The position numbers and the translations under genes are program-made. The notes beneath the pieces are model-generated. The model saw only the letters and a list, made by a program, of their open reading frames with translations, searched no databases and was not told the origin of the DNA. A stretch of DNA of 64,000 bases, taken from the NCBI GenBank assembly GCA_000507305.1, contig DF240732.1, forward strand, positions 1-64,000, written 5' to 3'. Of the stretch, positions 53,576 to 63,624 are shown in pieces (position 1 is the first letter of the stretch; every line of letters starts with the position of its first letter). The stretch is from Breviolum minutum Mf 1.05b.01. Its lineage: Eukaryota; Sar; Dinophyceae; Suessiales; Symbiodiniaceae.

Positions 53576-55081
53576 ATGTTACAGTCATTAGCGACAGGGA
53601 AACATGTTTCACATGACAAGTTGTGCAAATTTGTTGCGGAAATAAAGAGTGGACTTTGTCCCCTGTGTGGCATGCCAGATTCCAAAATGCACCGGGTCTT
53701 TACATGTAGTGAAACGGCTGGGCTTCGCGTCGAGCGGAAAGCACTTATCCGTTGGTTACAAAGACAATCTTCTGCTGTGTGGAATTATGGAGTTTTCGAA
53801 GCAAACATCCAGTTGATGCTTTGGAAGATTGAGAAATCTCCTTCTCTACCATCAATTCACTTGCCTTTAAGGTCTAGCAGGCTAACCGTATTTACGGACG
53901 GGTCATGCTTTTTCCCAGAATTCCATCAGACTGCCTTGGCTGGATGTGCTGCCATTGCGGTTGATGATTGGAAGTACAACATTTTGGTTCAAACCATGAT
54001 GCCAACACCAGATCATACACCATTTCGTGCTGAGGTTGCTGCCATTTTGCTTACATTACAGGAAACATGGAGTGTTGACTTTAGTGCTGATTGCCAAGCG
54101 GCAGTTGATAATCTCAGTAAACTTTTGATTGCAAGAGCGGAAGGTTGGTCTTGCCCAGTTCTTGAACATTCTGATTTGTGGGGTATGATTTGGTGTCATC
54201 TTCTACGACGTCCTCAAGAATGTACTACCGTCACCAAAGTTAAAGCTCATGTTCATCCAGAGTCTCTTGATGATTCCAACCAAAAATGGTGTGCCTTCAT
54301 GAATAACGTAGCCGATGATTTGGCTAAAACAGTTGTGAAGAACCAGAAAACCGTTTTTGCAATGTTTGAGAAACGAAGCCGGATTTGGAAGCATCAGGAG
54401 TCCATGTTGCATTGCTATCAGGATTATTGGTGTAGTATTCAAGAACGATGTCTTGCCACTAGGGCCACTAGGGTTAGGAATGCACCATTACAACCCCAAT
54501 TGGGTCCTCCGGTATGTGTTGGAAACCCGGTACATTGTGAATTCCCGATTGATGGTGATGTCCTCAGCAGCTGCCCTTTTGGAATTGAATTTGCCCAAAC
54601 TCTAAGGACCTACCTCCGGGGTCTTACATGGTTCCCTACTGGGGAGCCTGTGTCGTTGCTGGAAATTTACCTTGATTTTTCCATTTCCCAAAAGATGATG
54701 ACGCCAGTCCTTCTTCCTACCGGTCTCAAAAATAGCAAGGGACGGATGATCAAGAAGTATGAGTTGCGACATAGAAACTTGTTGGCTGATGATCAGCCAT
54801 GTGACCTTGCTTCTCAAAGTAAGGTTTGGCATGCTTGTATTAGTTGGTTTTGGAAACAGTGTGGGCACACACCTGGTCACATTGTGCCTAAGTGTTCTTC
54901 CTTGGCTAAATATGGATACAGCATACCTTGTAAAGGATTGTCATGTGGCGTCATTCTCCATGATGCGGTTAGTACTCAACAGGCCCTCTGGAAAGCCTTT
55001 CATACCGATCGTGGTACCCGACGTAACCTTAAGGGTTTGTGGCGTTCGTACCCCACACAGATTGCTGAGGCAGGAGGGTGA
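53576..55081 (+). pseudogene. Zinc-finger-like and RNase H part of the retroelement
   Basis: 501-codon open frame in a different frame from the reverse transcriptase. Residues 28-44 form CPLC-x7-H-x4-C. RNase H type I signature: VFTDGSCF (Asp 108), AEVAA (Glu 153), ADCQAAVD (Asp 172) and NVADDLAK (Asp 247), so all four acidic positions are present. The remaining 240 residues have no recognised domain. RNase H would degrade the RNA strand of the hybrid during retrotransposition. The segment between 53430 and 53575 changes frame at least twice. Confidence 0.8.
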
Positions 55082-55234
55082 TTGTTTTGCATGTTGAGAT
55101 TCGATGGTTGAGTTTCATTAGTCCATTTGTCATCATCACATTGTACATTAGTTGTGCATTGGTGGGTTCATCACGTTTCACTGGGTGAGCTCACAGCAGC
55201 TCGAGCTGCATCAAGTCGGAAAGTCGGAAAATGC

Positions 55235-55263
55235 CACTGTTACTGGGAGGGGGGTAGATCCAA
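55235..55263 (-). repeat. Right inverted-repeat-like end flanking the retroelement region
   Basis: ACTGTTACTGGGAGGGGGGT, then AGATCCAA: the inverse of 51421-51449 with two small differences. A lone copy (ACTGGGTGGGGGGTAGATCC) is also at 25023. Confidence 0.55.
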
Positions 55264-55949
55264 ACTATATATAGTTATGCATTTTTGTTTGCCCTTCCAT
55301 ATCTGAATGGCTCAGTAGATGAATCAACGATTGATTGAAGCAGAACGCACGTAATATCTGTATATATATATATATACATGTACATCTTCAATCCTTTTCA
55401 TAAGTGATTCCTGGGATAAGATCAACCGGCAATTATGGCTGAACAACTAACCAACCATAGGCTTTGAGCAGAAAAGTCTTCCCGTCATCTTCCATCAAGC
55501 CGATCCTCCACGGTGATTGGCTCCCAGGAAAAGTGGTCGTCGATCTGCACAGTCGCAGTATGTGCAGCCACGCATGCAAATCAAGCGGGACCTAGTTCCT
55601 CGGACACATATGGCAAACAGCAAATTATAACGATCCTTTCCCGCCGAGTAGGAATATCCCGAAATGGTGGTGAAAAGTGAGGGAACTTCCCCCTTAATTC
55701 AGATTTAGGAATATACTAATTTGCCCGGATATTGTCAACAAAGAATAGGGTGTGATACGATTCTCAACCTACCTTTCAGACTTGTGTTTTTTCGAGTGGA
55801 TGGCAGCTGACAACTTTATAACATGTAGGATAAACCATGCGTTTTTTGTAATGAACTCTTGGGTGTTTGCAGCATCAAAGTTCTTAGAAGTTACCCACAA
55901 ATGTGTTACATGCCCTTGCTTGCTCAAAAAATGATCAGGGTTTTTTATT
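55264..55949. other. Intergenic, no supported gene
   Basis: Open frames at 55752-55934 (+) and 55769-55972 (-) are Phe/Cys-rich and overlap. TATATATA run at 55363. Confidence 0.3.
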
Positions 55950-56070
55950 TGGTGGTGCCTTTCAACATTCAATTTTTTTTATGATGTTTATAGCCGGTAG
56001 ATCCATGAACCGTGGACATGAGCCAATGTTACATATAAAATTTTCAGTTGGGTTGAAACCACCAACTGGT
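55950..56070. mobile_element. Family G element, copy 13 (diverged, long)
   Basis: TTGGTGGTGCCTTTCAACAT and TTGGGTTGAAACCACCAACT. Confidence 0.65.
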
Positions 56071-56690
56071 CCCTAAAATCAACTAGAGATCAGATGTCAC
56101 TCGTCTTTGGGTCTATGGATAATGAAGGGTGCTGGCAGCCTCGGAATTCAACATCTTCACATAATGTTCACTGCCCGAGGAAGAAGCAAAGAGAGTTGCC
56201 ATGATGTTACTTGGCTGGCCATTCGAATACCTCCCTGTATAGAATGTACAGACTTGACACAGCATCGAATGTACTAATCTGATACTAAAACATGTGTATA
56301 CATATATAAATGCATATTCACCCAACATATATTTATACGTGTGTTTATTTACCATCACATAAATAGCTATATACCATGATGATCTGCATGGTAGCATGAA
56401 GCTTTCACGACATGTTGCAATGAAAGGACCGGAACTAACACTAGCCATATTGAAATACGGTCTTGTAATTTTGGGTTCATTGATATTTCACTGACTCACT
56501 CACTCACTGGCTCGCTCAACATTGCTTGGATCGTTGATGACATTGTTGCATGGAGTCATGATTCTTTCTTTGGGCTGTAGATTATTGATTACCGTTGGAG
56601 ATGTGCCCCCCGAAGCAACAATCACTACCAAGGACGATCTTTTTTTTGTTGTAGGCACCAAATATTACTCCTCAGCAAGTGGCCTGATAT
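56071..56690. other. Non-coding; CACT microsatellite at 56490-56520
   Basis: Minus-strand frame 56113-56448 has no splice borders. Short ACTC repeats at 56490-56520. Confidence 0.3.
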
Positions 56691-56700
56691 TTTGTTAAAG

Positions 56701-56877
56701 GAAGATTCTTATGGAAAATATGTGAAAATATCACTTCCCCCTTTTTGTGGGGGCACATCCATCTCGAAACTGTTCATATTGTCAGCATCCCCACCGCCCA
56801 AAGACCTACCAAGAACGAACCTAGCAGCCGAGAAGCGTTCGGTGAGACACCGGACCTTGCTGCGTTTCAACCCTGGT
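56701..56877 (+). CDS. Candidate exon of the gene ending at 57274
   Basis: After TTAAAG|GA the frame reads FLWKICENITSPFLWGHIHL, ETVHIVSIPTAQRPTKNEPS and SREAFGETPDLAAFQPW, ending CCCTG|GTAGAT. It is the best of three open frames. Function not recognised. Confidence 0.4.
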
Positions 56878-56924
56878 AGATAGTGTTTTTTTTTTTGGGG
56901 GGGGTGGAATATTGAAAATACCTG

Positions 56925-57045
56925 GAACCTGGAGTTCCTGTCGTTTCTTTTTTGGGGCGACTTTGGGGCCCCTGAAAAACTTGGCTCAGAAGTGGTTGAA
57001 GAGAACACCAGCAGATGCCATTTTGAAGGGTTTGTTTACCTCGCT
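56925..57045 (+). CDS. Candidate exon of the gene ending at 57274
   Basis: The frame reads NLEFLSFLFWGDFGAPEKLG, SEVVEENTSRCHFEGFVYL. 5' border uncertain (CTGGAG at 56936 possible); GAAG|GGTTTG or TTGAAGG|GTTTG at the 3' side. Confidence 0.35.
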
Positions 57046-57183
57046 TGAATTTTTCACAAGAAAAATCTCACATGATATATCTAGATATGTAGATTATAGA
57101 TTGTTATTTTTTGTCTATTTATATGCATATGTCAACTTCTCTCTTAGCATCAGCCCTTGTAAGACTGATTCAATGAGTCTCAG

Positions 57184-57274
57184 GTTTGAACACTTGGAAC
57201 ATATCGACGATGACTTGTCCTGGGAAGGATTGCAAGCTGCTGCTCAAGATGCCATTAAACCCTCGAGGCTTTAA
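57184..57274 (+). CDS. Terminal exon, acidic, unknown function
   Basis: After GAGTCTCAG|G the frame reads FEHLEHIDDDLSWEGLQAAA, QDAIKPSRL and TAA. The exon may begin earlier, at CTCTCTTAG (57142). Only 57275-57512 of unremarkable sequence separates it from the assembly gap. Confidence 0.5.
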
Positions 57275-57512
57275 TGGGTTTTGTAGCAAGGAACAGTGGG
57301 GAAATTGTGTTTTTTTTGTTTTGTTCATGTGGTTTGTCCCTAACAGAGAGTTACTTCATTCCATGTTTTTTTTTTATGTCAAAACGTTTTTCAAAGAAGC
57401 GGAGCCTTGTTGCGGGAGGCTTTTTGGTGGTATATATTGTATAGACGTCTGTATCTTTTTGAATTCAAAAATATATAGATGAATTTACTGCACACTTTTT
57501 GCCCACAACAAA

Positions 57513-58117
57513 NNNNNNNNNNNNNNNNNNNNNNNNNNNNNNNNNNNNNNNNNNNNNNNNNNNNNNNNNNNNNNNNNNNNNNNNNNNNNNNNNNNNNNNN
57601 NNNNNNNNNNNNNNNNNNNNNNNNNNNNNNNNNNNNNNNNNNNNNNNNNNNNNNNNNNNNNNNNNNNNNNNNNNNNNNNNNNNNNNNNNNNNNNNNNNNN
57701 NNNNNNNNNNNNNNNNNNNNNNNNNNNNNNNNNNNNNNNNNNNNNNNNNNNNNNNNNNNNNNNNNNNNNNNNNNNNNNNNNNNNNNNNNNNNNNNNNNNN
57801 NNNNNNNNNNNNNNNNNNNNNNNNNNNNNNNNNNNNNNNNNNNNNNNNNNNNNNNNNNNNNNNNNNNNNNNNNNNNNNNNNNNNNNNNNNNNNNNNNNNN
57901 NNNNNNNNNNNNNNNNNNNNNNNNNNNNNNNNNNNNNNNNNNNNNNNNNNNNNNNNNNNNNNNNNNNNNNNNNNNNNNNNNNNNNNNNNNNNNNNNNNNN
58001 NNNNNNNNNNNNNNNNNNNNNNNNNNNNNNNNNNNNNNNNNNNNNNNNNNNNNNNNNNNNNNNNNNNNNNNNNNNNNNNNNNNNNNNNNNNNNNNNNNNN
58101 NNNNNNNNNNNNNNNNN
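57513..58117. other. Assembly gap (605 N)
   Basis: Undetermined bases. The right edge stops exactly inside a 40-bp tandem repeat, which probably caused the gap. Open frames drawn through it are meaningless. Confidence 0.99.
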
Positions 58118-58250
58118 CAGGATCGCGGTTGGGGTCCGGTACGCCACACTGCACTCACAGGATCGCGGTTGGGGTCCAGCACGCCACACTGAACTCACAG
58201 GATCGCAGTTGAGGTCCGACATGCCACACTGAACACACAGAATCGCAATA
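58118..58250. repeat. 40-bp tandem repeat, three to four units
   Basis: Unit begins CAGGATCGCGGTTGGGGTCC and ends ACGCCACACTG(C/A)ACTCA. Units diverge progressively to the right. Confidence 0.9.
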
Positions 58251-58316
58251 GGACAAGGAGACGGAAGACGAGGCGGAGAAGAAGAAGGAGGAGAAGGAGG
58301 AGGAGAAGAGACTGAC
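58251..58316. repeat. Purine-rich GAA/GGA stretch
   Basis: AGGAGACGGAAGACGAGGCG followed by GAAGAAGGAGGAGAAGGAGG. Directly adjoins the 40-bp repeat. Confidence 0.85.
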
Positions 58317-58682
58317 ATAAAATCTAACAACCCTCACCTGACAGGTGGGGAATAAAACAAAATCTTTCGGCACAAACTATGGATATATATATATATATAT
58401 ATACCTGGATCTTCCAAGGGGTGCTGAATGGATGATAAGGGGTGCCTATACACCATCCCTTGGGGTTCAAACAGCACCCTTAGGAAGATGCTGGTAAATG
58501 CCATTAATGAATTCCAGTCACCAAAAGAAGACAAAAGGAATGGCGGTTTTCTGACCTGAAGAGGCTCTTGAAAACCTTCGTGATTTTGAGTCCCTTCCTG
58601 GTCCGAAATCTCAGTTGACCACCTGGGTTCCAGGGTGAATCACAGATTTTCTTACCGGGGCCTGGTCGGATTGGATTCGAAA

Positions 58683-58685
58683 TGG

Positions 58686-58736
<51 letters not shown>
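58683..58736. repeat. GTT trinucleotide array
   Basis: Seventeen or so GTT units. Confidence 0.95.
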
Positions 58737-59246
58737 TCGGATATTTGGGAGGATGTTTTTGTTTTGGGGCTAACACATGGCAATTCACATCTTTGATTTT
58801 TGAATCATTCTTCCATCGAGGACGTTTTTTGGTGCTTTTTCAAACAGGTATTTAGAAGGAGAACCTGCCAGCAGAACCTGCTAACTGAGCTTACCTTGAA
58901 GCAAGTGATTGAACGAACCACTAGATGAATCAATACTTCCGATGCAAAACATGAAATCGATGGCTGATCTCAATTATTTAAGTGCCCGAAAAGATACAAC
59001 AAAAAACAATTCTGAATTATATAAATTCATTTCTCAACATCTCTTTAACTATAGATCAACAATCAGCTTCAGAAAAGACTTTGGAATCCAAATTCATGAA
59101 AAATGAAGGTCGTAAGCCCTAAAAGCATGGTAGTTAAAGCTTTATAATAACATGTTTAACTCCTAAAACTGAAGGAAATGTAGGTTTCCATGGGAGATAG
59201 GCAGTGTTTTCCAACACATCCTTGGCAAAACTCAACACCACCAGAT

Positions 59247-59361
59247 CTGAGCCGGACCCGGCGGACACCGGCCAGTTGTCGGCGATCACACCACGGTATC
59301 CTGGGTCCTTGCAACGCTCCAGTTTCTACGAGTTGCCTGGAAGAAATTTCCAGCCGAAAAC
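59247..59361 (+). CDS. Candidate exon, unknown function
   Basis: After CACCACCAG the frame reads SEPDPADTGQLSAITPRYPG, SLQRSSFYELPGRNFQPK, with an AAAAC|GTAGGA donor. Without splicing, an in-frame TAG follows and then ELLAKWEDVTDRICMDFAGR. Antisense frame also open. Confidence 0.45.
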
Positions 59362-59403
59362 GTAGGAGCTGCTGGCAAAATGGGAAGATGTGACAGATAG
59401 AAT

Positions 59404-59592
59404 TTGCATGGATTTTGCGGGGAGAATGCAAAAATAATAGAGTACATCAACTATGATGATGGAGTTGAATGGGTCCTGCATTTGTCTTATTTTGCCAGTG
59501 GCATCCGATGGCTTAAACTTGAAACTTTTTGGAAATACGTATTCAGTAGGGATAATAAAGTGCAAACTTTTATTTCAGGATCCATTGGTTAA
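59404..59592 (+). CDS. Candidate exon, unknown function
   Basis: The frame reads IIEYINYDDGVEWVLHLSYF, ASGIRWLKLETFWKYVFSRD, NKVQTFISGSIG and TAA. Aromatic and protein-like; 5' border not defined. Confidence 0.35.
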   Translation: MHGFCGENAKIIEYINYDDGVEWVLHLSYFASGIRWLKLETFWKYVFSRDNKVQTFISGSIG

Positions 59593-59742
59593 AATGTCAT
59601 TGCCACAACGACAACAATGAAGTTTCTAGATGTAGAAGGGGCGAAGTGTGTTTGTGTTGATCTCACTCAGGCAATGGGGCCACCCAACCTTTCAAAATCT
59701 TTTTGGGATTACAATTTTAGTCCTTTGAAGTGAGCTATACCT

Positions 59743-59824
59743 AGCTAGCCACTCCCAAATTCGGTGGCGATTACGTTTTTTGGGCCATGACAAAACCAAG
59801 ACGAACATGGGAGTGGCTAGCCAT
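59743..59824. repeat. Hairpin element, single copy
   Basis: AGCTAGCCACTCCCA and TGGGAGTGGCTAGCC lie 50 bp apart. Not assigned to a family. Confidence 0.6.
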
Positions 59825-59912
59825 CGATCCTTTTCAGGTGGTATATTATCATGTTGTCATTATATTATTTTTGTTTATCCCACAAAAGTGTGGTGCTTTC
59901 ACCAAAAATTTC

Positions 59913-60043
59913 AGGTACCTAAAATGGAGGCTTTCCTGAACCTTATTTTCCGCTATTTCTGGGGTGGGGAAACTCCGGTAAACATCAGCCGCATCCATAT
60001 ATACAGCTTATATAGGTTTCCGCATTCCTCCATTTTAGGTACC
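59913..60043. mobile_element. Family K inverted-repeat element
   Basis: GGTACCTAAAATGGAGGCTT and TTCCTCCATTTTAGGTACC, 131 bp, single copy in the window. Confidence 0.75.
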
Positions 60044-60584
60044 AAAAAAAAGTTTGGTGATTCAACCTGTTTTTTTCCGGTATATCTAAGAAAATCCCGA
60101 CAGAAACATACCCTATCCCAAAATAGAAACCCTATCACAAAAAACCCCAAAAACCTGAAATGTTTTTGGTGAATTTTGATATATTAAAACATCCTTGACT
60201 TTGCCGGTACCTGGAAATGGCTGTTGTCCCAACGGGCACCTCCTAGGTTGAGCCGAACCATGCTGACACACGTCTCCGCAGCAAGCCTAAGTGCCTTTCT
60301 TGCGTTTCCAGAGTCGTCGGGTGAGCAGTTGTGGAGAATCGGATTCATATCATTTGTTTTTTTTTTAAACATGTGCAGAAAGATTAAGATTGTAAGATGA
60401 TGTATCAGTATTCAGTCAATATTTAAATATATACATATATTGTTTAAGTTTAATTATGTTCATATGCTTATTTTTCAAAACCGAATCATGTCAGACCAAT
60501 CGAATCGCACTTTATAAAGGACATGTCGCTTCCTGGGATTTCTAGGTCGCCGAAAACCCAAGCAGGTTCCAACCTCAAAAGTAG

Positions 60585-60642
60585 TGTCTTCCAATCATTT
60601 ATTTTTCAGTTGCGAACTGGCTGTTAGTTTCAGGGAGTGTAA
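60585..60642. mobile_element. Family C right half
   Basis: TCCAATCATTTATTTTTCAG, GGCTGTTAGTTTCAGGGAGT. Confidence 0.55.
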
Positions 60643-61260
60643 CATCAGTGATTTTGCAAAAACCTGTTCTGAAAGTGTTTTTTTTGCTGTGGACATTCAT
60701 TGATATATCAATTGACCTGTGGTTTCATCATATTTCCATTTAACGCCGCACAAGCATCCCAAAATATATAACAGCTCAAAAAGGTAAGGGCTATGTTCCA
60801 ATGTTCCAAGTAGCATGTTTTTCAGCAGCAATATCTACTTATTAGTTTTGGGTTGGAGTTGGAAACAGTGCTCGGGCTGGTCGTTTGGGCTTTCCTTGAG
60901 GTTACTTGGTTTTAGGCTTTGCTTTCCAAGTCATGACCATGGCAGCACTACGTATTGCACGCTTGCTGCGCTGGAGAACGGCAGAGAAGATCATTTACTT
61001 GACCCTTGGAGATGGTGAACCTGGTGTTTTTTTTTACCGGTGGCATTTTGAAGAATTTGTATCAAATAGACTGCATAGGTAGAGTCCAAACAGAAAAAAC
61101 TTTGCCCAACTGATACCAAGCATGTATCATGTATCATTCCAAAAATCAACCAACTATAGATAAATATAGCATGCATGCATGGTAACCTATCCAAAGCCCA
61201 GAAGAAACAAATGTGAAAAAGAAACAGAAAGTGTGTTACTTCCATTCTTCCATCCTCCAG
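60643..61260. other. Mostly non-coding; ambiguous exon at about 60840-61012
   Basis: Three overlapping frames are open around 60930-61012, one reading FQVMTMAALRIARLLRWRTA, EKIIYLTLGD before GTGAACC. Frame choice not possible. A degraded family A half is near 61130-61185. Confidence 0.25.
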
Positions 61261-61395
61261 GGCTGGTTCCGTAGTCGAGACGTGGTTATATCACATGTCC
61301 TTCAGTTGGATGATGATAGCCGGAATGTCTCTTTCATGGTTACCTTTATAGCCGCGGTTTGCTTCACTCCCCATCAGTGCCTACCATATAAGTAG
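61261..61395 (+). CDS. Candidate exon, unknown function
   Basis: After CATCCTCCAG the frame reads GWFRSRDVVISHVLQLDDDS, RNVSFMVTFIAAVCFTPHQC, LPYK and TAG. The other two frames close quickly. A hydrophobic stretch (FMVTFIAAVCF) could be part of a membrane segment. Confidence 0.45.
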   Translation, partial: GWFRSRDVVISHVLQLDDDSRNVSFMVTFIAAVCFTPHQCLPYK

Positions 61396-61677
61396 CTTCC
61401 ACCTGCAGTTGCTGACCACCTAACTGAGCTCAACTAGTCACTAGTCCCAAGCTATTTCCACTTCACACCATGGCCCCCCCCCATCCCCGGGATTTTCTAA
61501 TTATAAGAGGGACTGACCAGTCTCGTTTCAGCGGTTCACCAAACTGCTGGCTTGCTATTTGCCATGTTTTTTGGAGAAAATTTCATACCCACTTATCTAA
61601 GGATTTCAACAGCCCATTACAAAGATTCCCAAATTATGAACCAATCAGTAAAAAATGAAATGTCTCAGGGTTTGGTT

Positions 61678-61758
61678 GGTGATTCCCCTAATCTTCCCTA
61701 AGTTACTAAGGTTCCCCCAATCTTCCCAAACGGAATCCTTAGGGTTTCCCCAGTTACC
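61678..61758. mobile_element. Family P element, copy 2 (inverted relative to copy 1)
   Basis: GATTCCCCTAATCTTCCCTA, GGAATCCTTAGGGTTTCCCC: the reverse complement of the 16.7 kb copy. Confidence 0.65.
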
Positions 61759-61776
61759 TTCCAGCCATGAATCCAG

Positions 61777-61914
61777 CTGCATCCTGGAACCGAGGAATGG
61801 CATCCTGTTTCAGGAGGAACGCACTGGCGTCTCAGTCTTTTGCGCCTGGGCTGTGAACTTCTCATGGTGGAGCCCACCACAGGACAGGATCACAGGATCG
61901 TCCGCTGCCAGTGA
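61777..61914 (+). CDS. Candidate terminal exon, unknown function
   Basis: After GAATCCAG the frame reads LHPGTEEWHPVSGGTHWRLS, LLRLGCELLMVEPTTGQDHR, IVRCQ and TGA, 46 codons. Two other frames are open for part of the way. Starts 18 bp after a family P element. Confidence 0.4.
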   Translation: MHPGTEEWHPVSGGTHWRLSLLRLGCELLMVEPTTGQDHRIVRCQ

Positions 61915-62379
61915 AGCTTGATCAAGGATCAGCTGCCAACAAAAAGCTTCAAGCATGTTTGCAGGTTAAAAGTTGACAAAGCTCCTATGTAATTAAGATG
62001 TGTACCAAACGCGTGTAGGTGTATTGAAGGTGTTCTTTTTTTTTCACCCAGAAAATTTTGGAAGCCAATTCCATTTATGACTTATATTTTGTTCAGGTGT
62101 GTTGAAGCCATTACAGTAGTAACTGTAATTTCTTGCCCTGCGGGATCGGCAGAGCCCCCAACATCCAGGGGATGAGATCTCACAGGTGTTGGTGAAGGTG
62201 ATCGCTTTAGTTTTGATATGATTTTTTTGACATCGATCAGGGACAAACTTGTCGTTTCATGATTCGTCTATTTGATATTTGATCTGTGATTCTATGAGTC
62301 TTATTTTGTGGCTGGGCTAGCTTTTAAAACGGCGTGCCGTTAGATGAATCCTTTGAAGCTAAGTTTGAGGCTCAGTTAA

Positions 62380-62740
62380 ATAATATATAGTTATAAGATT
62401 CTCATGCTATAGTATACATGAATGTGGTGTGCCGTTTTCTTTGATTTTGCTCGACCAGCAAGTCAAATTCACAACGGAAGTAGTCCTTTGCTTTGGGGAA
62501 ACACTATCTTCGGTTCCGGCATTTATGATGCATCCTCGAAACGAAAAGAACACGCACATGCCTTGCTTCAGTATCACAACAGCCGGCTTTAAGTTCCAGA
62601 AAGGTCAGCTGAGCACTAAAAAAAATCCGCTAGGACACACGTGTTTTGCTGGCGCGCCCATGTGGCTGTATCCTGCTTTTGTTGTTCTGCAGCCCGGCAT
62701 TCTCACAGTGATCTTTGCGAAAGTCATGTGACATTCAAAG
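62380..62740 (+). other. Coding-like region with unresolved frame
   Basis: Frame one (from 62459) reads VKFTTEVVLCFGETLSSVPA, HPRNEKNTHMPCFSITTAGF and continues to 62731. Frame two reads GNTIFGSGIYDASSKRKEHA. One is probably an exon. Confidence 0.3.
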
Positions 62741-62821
62741 TCTTGGTTGAAGGAAAGGATGAATGTGAAGTCTTTGACGGCGACAAATCTGATTGTGTTG
62801 ACAAGACGTTCATGAGAGCAG
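62741..62821 (+). CDS. Candidate exon, acidic and Cys-containing
   Basis: After ACATTCAAAG the frame reads LVEGKDECEVFDGDKSDCVD, KTFMRAG, then a GC donor (GCAG|GCAGTAA) is possible. Could be a Ca-binding or disulphide loop; unrecognised. Confidence 0.35.
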
Positions 62822-63013
62822 GCAGTAAACCTTTTTTGTGAGTTGTTTTATTCATTTTAGTTTCAAATGGGTTGCAACCACCACCCAGCCACCAGAAGCA
62901 AGACTTCTAGCACAAGATTAGAGAGTCCAGCCCTTCCCACCGGTCAAATAACAGGAAGTTTCCATTCTCAAGAACACAACATTTGAGTATTCTCCCCATC
63001 TCCTGGAAGCATA

Positions 63014-63270
63014 CTAGTTCTTAGGCAGGGTTTGGGCTGGTTCATGTTTCACCCTTGGGTTTTGACGTTTATCAATCCATGTGATCTCATTCCATCCAAC
63101 ATTTTTAAAGAGCTTCAAACCCCAACGAACTTTGGTGTGGGAAATCGTGACTCGTGACTCGTCCAGTTGTGTAGGTGCATCGGTGCGGAATTTTTTGGTT
63201 CCCTGGAAGCTGGCTTTTTCACGACCTGCCGTTTCCTTCCGGGGGCCCCTCCCGTCACAAATCATGGATG
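63014..63270 (-). CDS. Candidate exon on the minus strand, strand uncertain
   Basis: The minus strand reads REKASFQGTKKFRTDAPTQL, DESRVTISHTKVRWGLKLFK, NVGWNEITWIDKRQNPRVKH and EPAQTLPKN to a stop. Charged and protein-like; the + strand is partly open too. Confidence 0.3.
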
Positions 63271-63518
63271 ATCTATAATTCGAATTATTACCCCCAACCC
63301 CCCACCAAAAAAATACTAGTGCCCCCCATTTTCGCCGAAAAAAAGAAATATCACCAATTGGCTGCATGTTTTTCACAGTCAGGCAATGCGTTGAAGAAGA
63401 TGGTGGAGTTTTCTTTCTTGCGATCGAAGTTGGCCCTGAACTTCGAGACTGACGTGTTTCTGTGACAGAAAAAAACGGTCGAGTTGAAGATGGTTCGAAC
63501 CGTGGGATTTGGTGCTAT

Positions 63519-63624
63519 ACCCTCCCTGAAAACTAACATGACAATGGAAAATCCACCATTTGCAGGTGTATTTCCTATTGAAAATGGAGATTTTCCAATG
63601 TCATGTTAGTTTTCATGGGGGCTA
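63519..63624. mobile_element. Family D element, copy 2
   Basis: ACCCTCCCTGAAAACTAACA and TCATGTTAGTTTTCATGGGG with ATGGAAAATCCACCATTTGC inside. Confidence 0.8.

Larger units (their letters stand above)
52040..55081 (+). mobile_element. Decayed non-LTR-type retroelement (reverse transcriptase plus RNase H)
   Basis: Reverse transcriptase, zinc-finger-like and RNase H segments follow one another on the + strand but in three frames with stops between, so the copy is dead. No LTRs seen. The 5' end looks truncated: no endonuclease motif was found upstream. The coding parts are detailed in the next two entries. Confidence 0.8.

Noticed and set aside
57391..58330. Five frames of 230-280 codons
   Set aside because: They run through 605 undetermined bases and a 40-bp tandem repeat.
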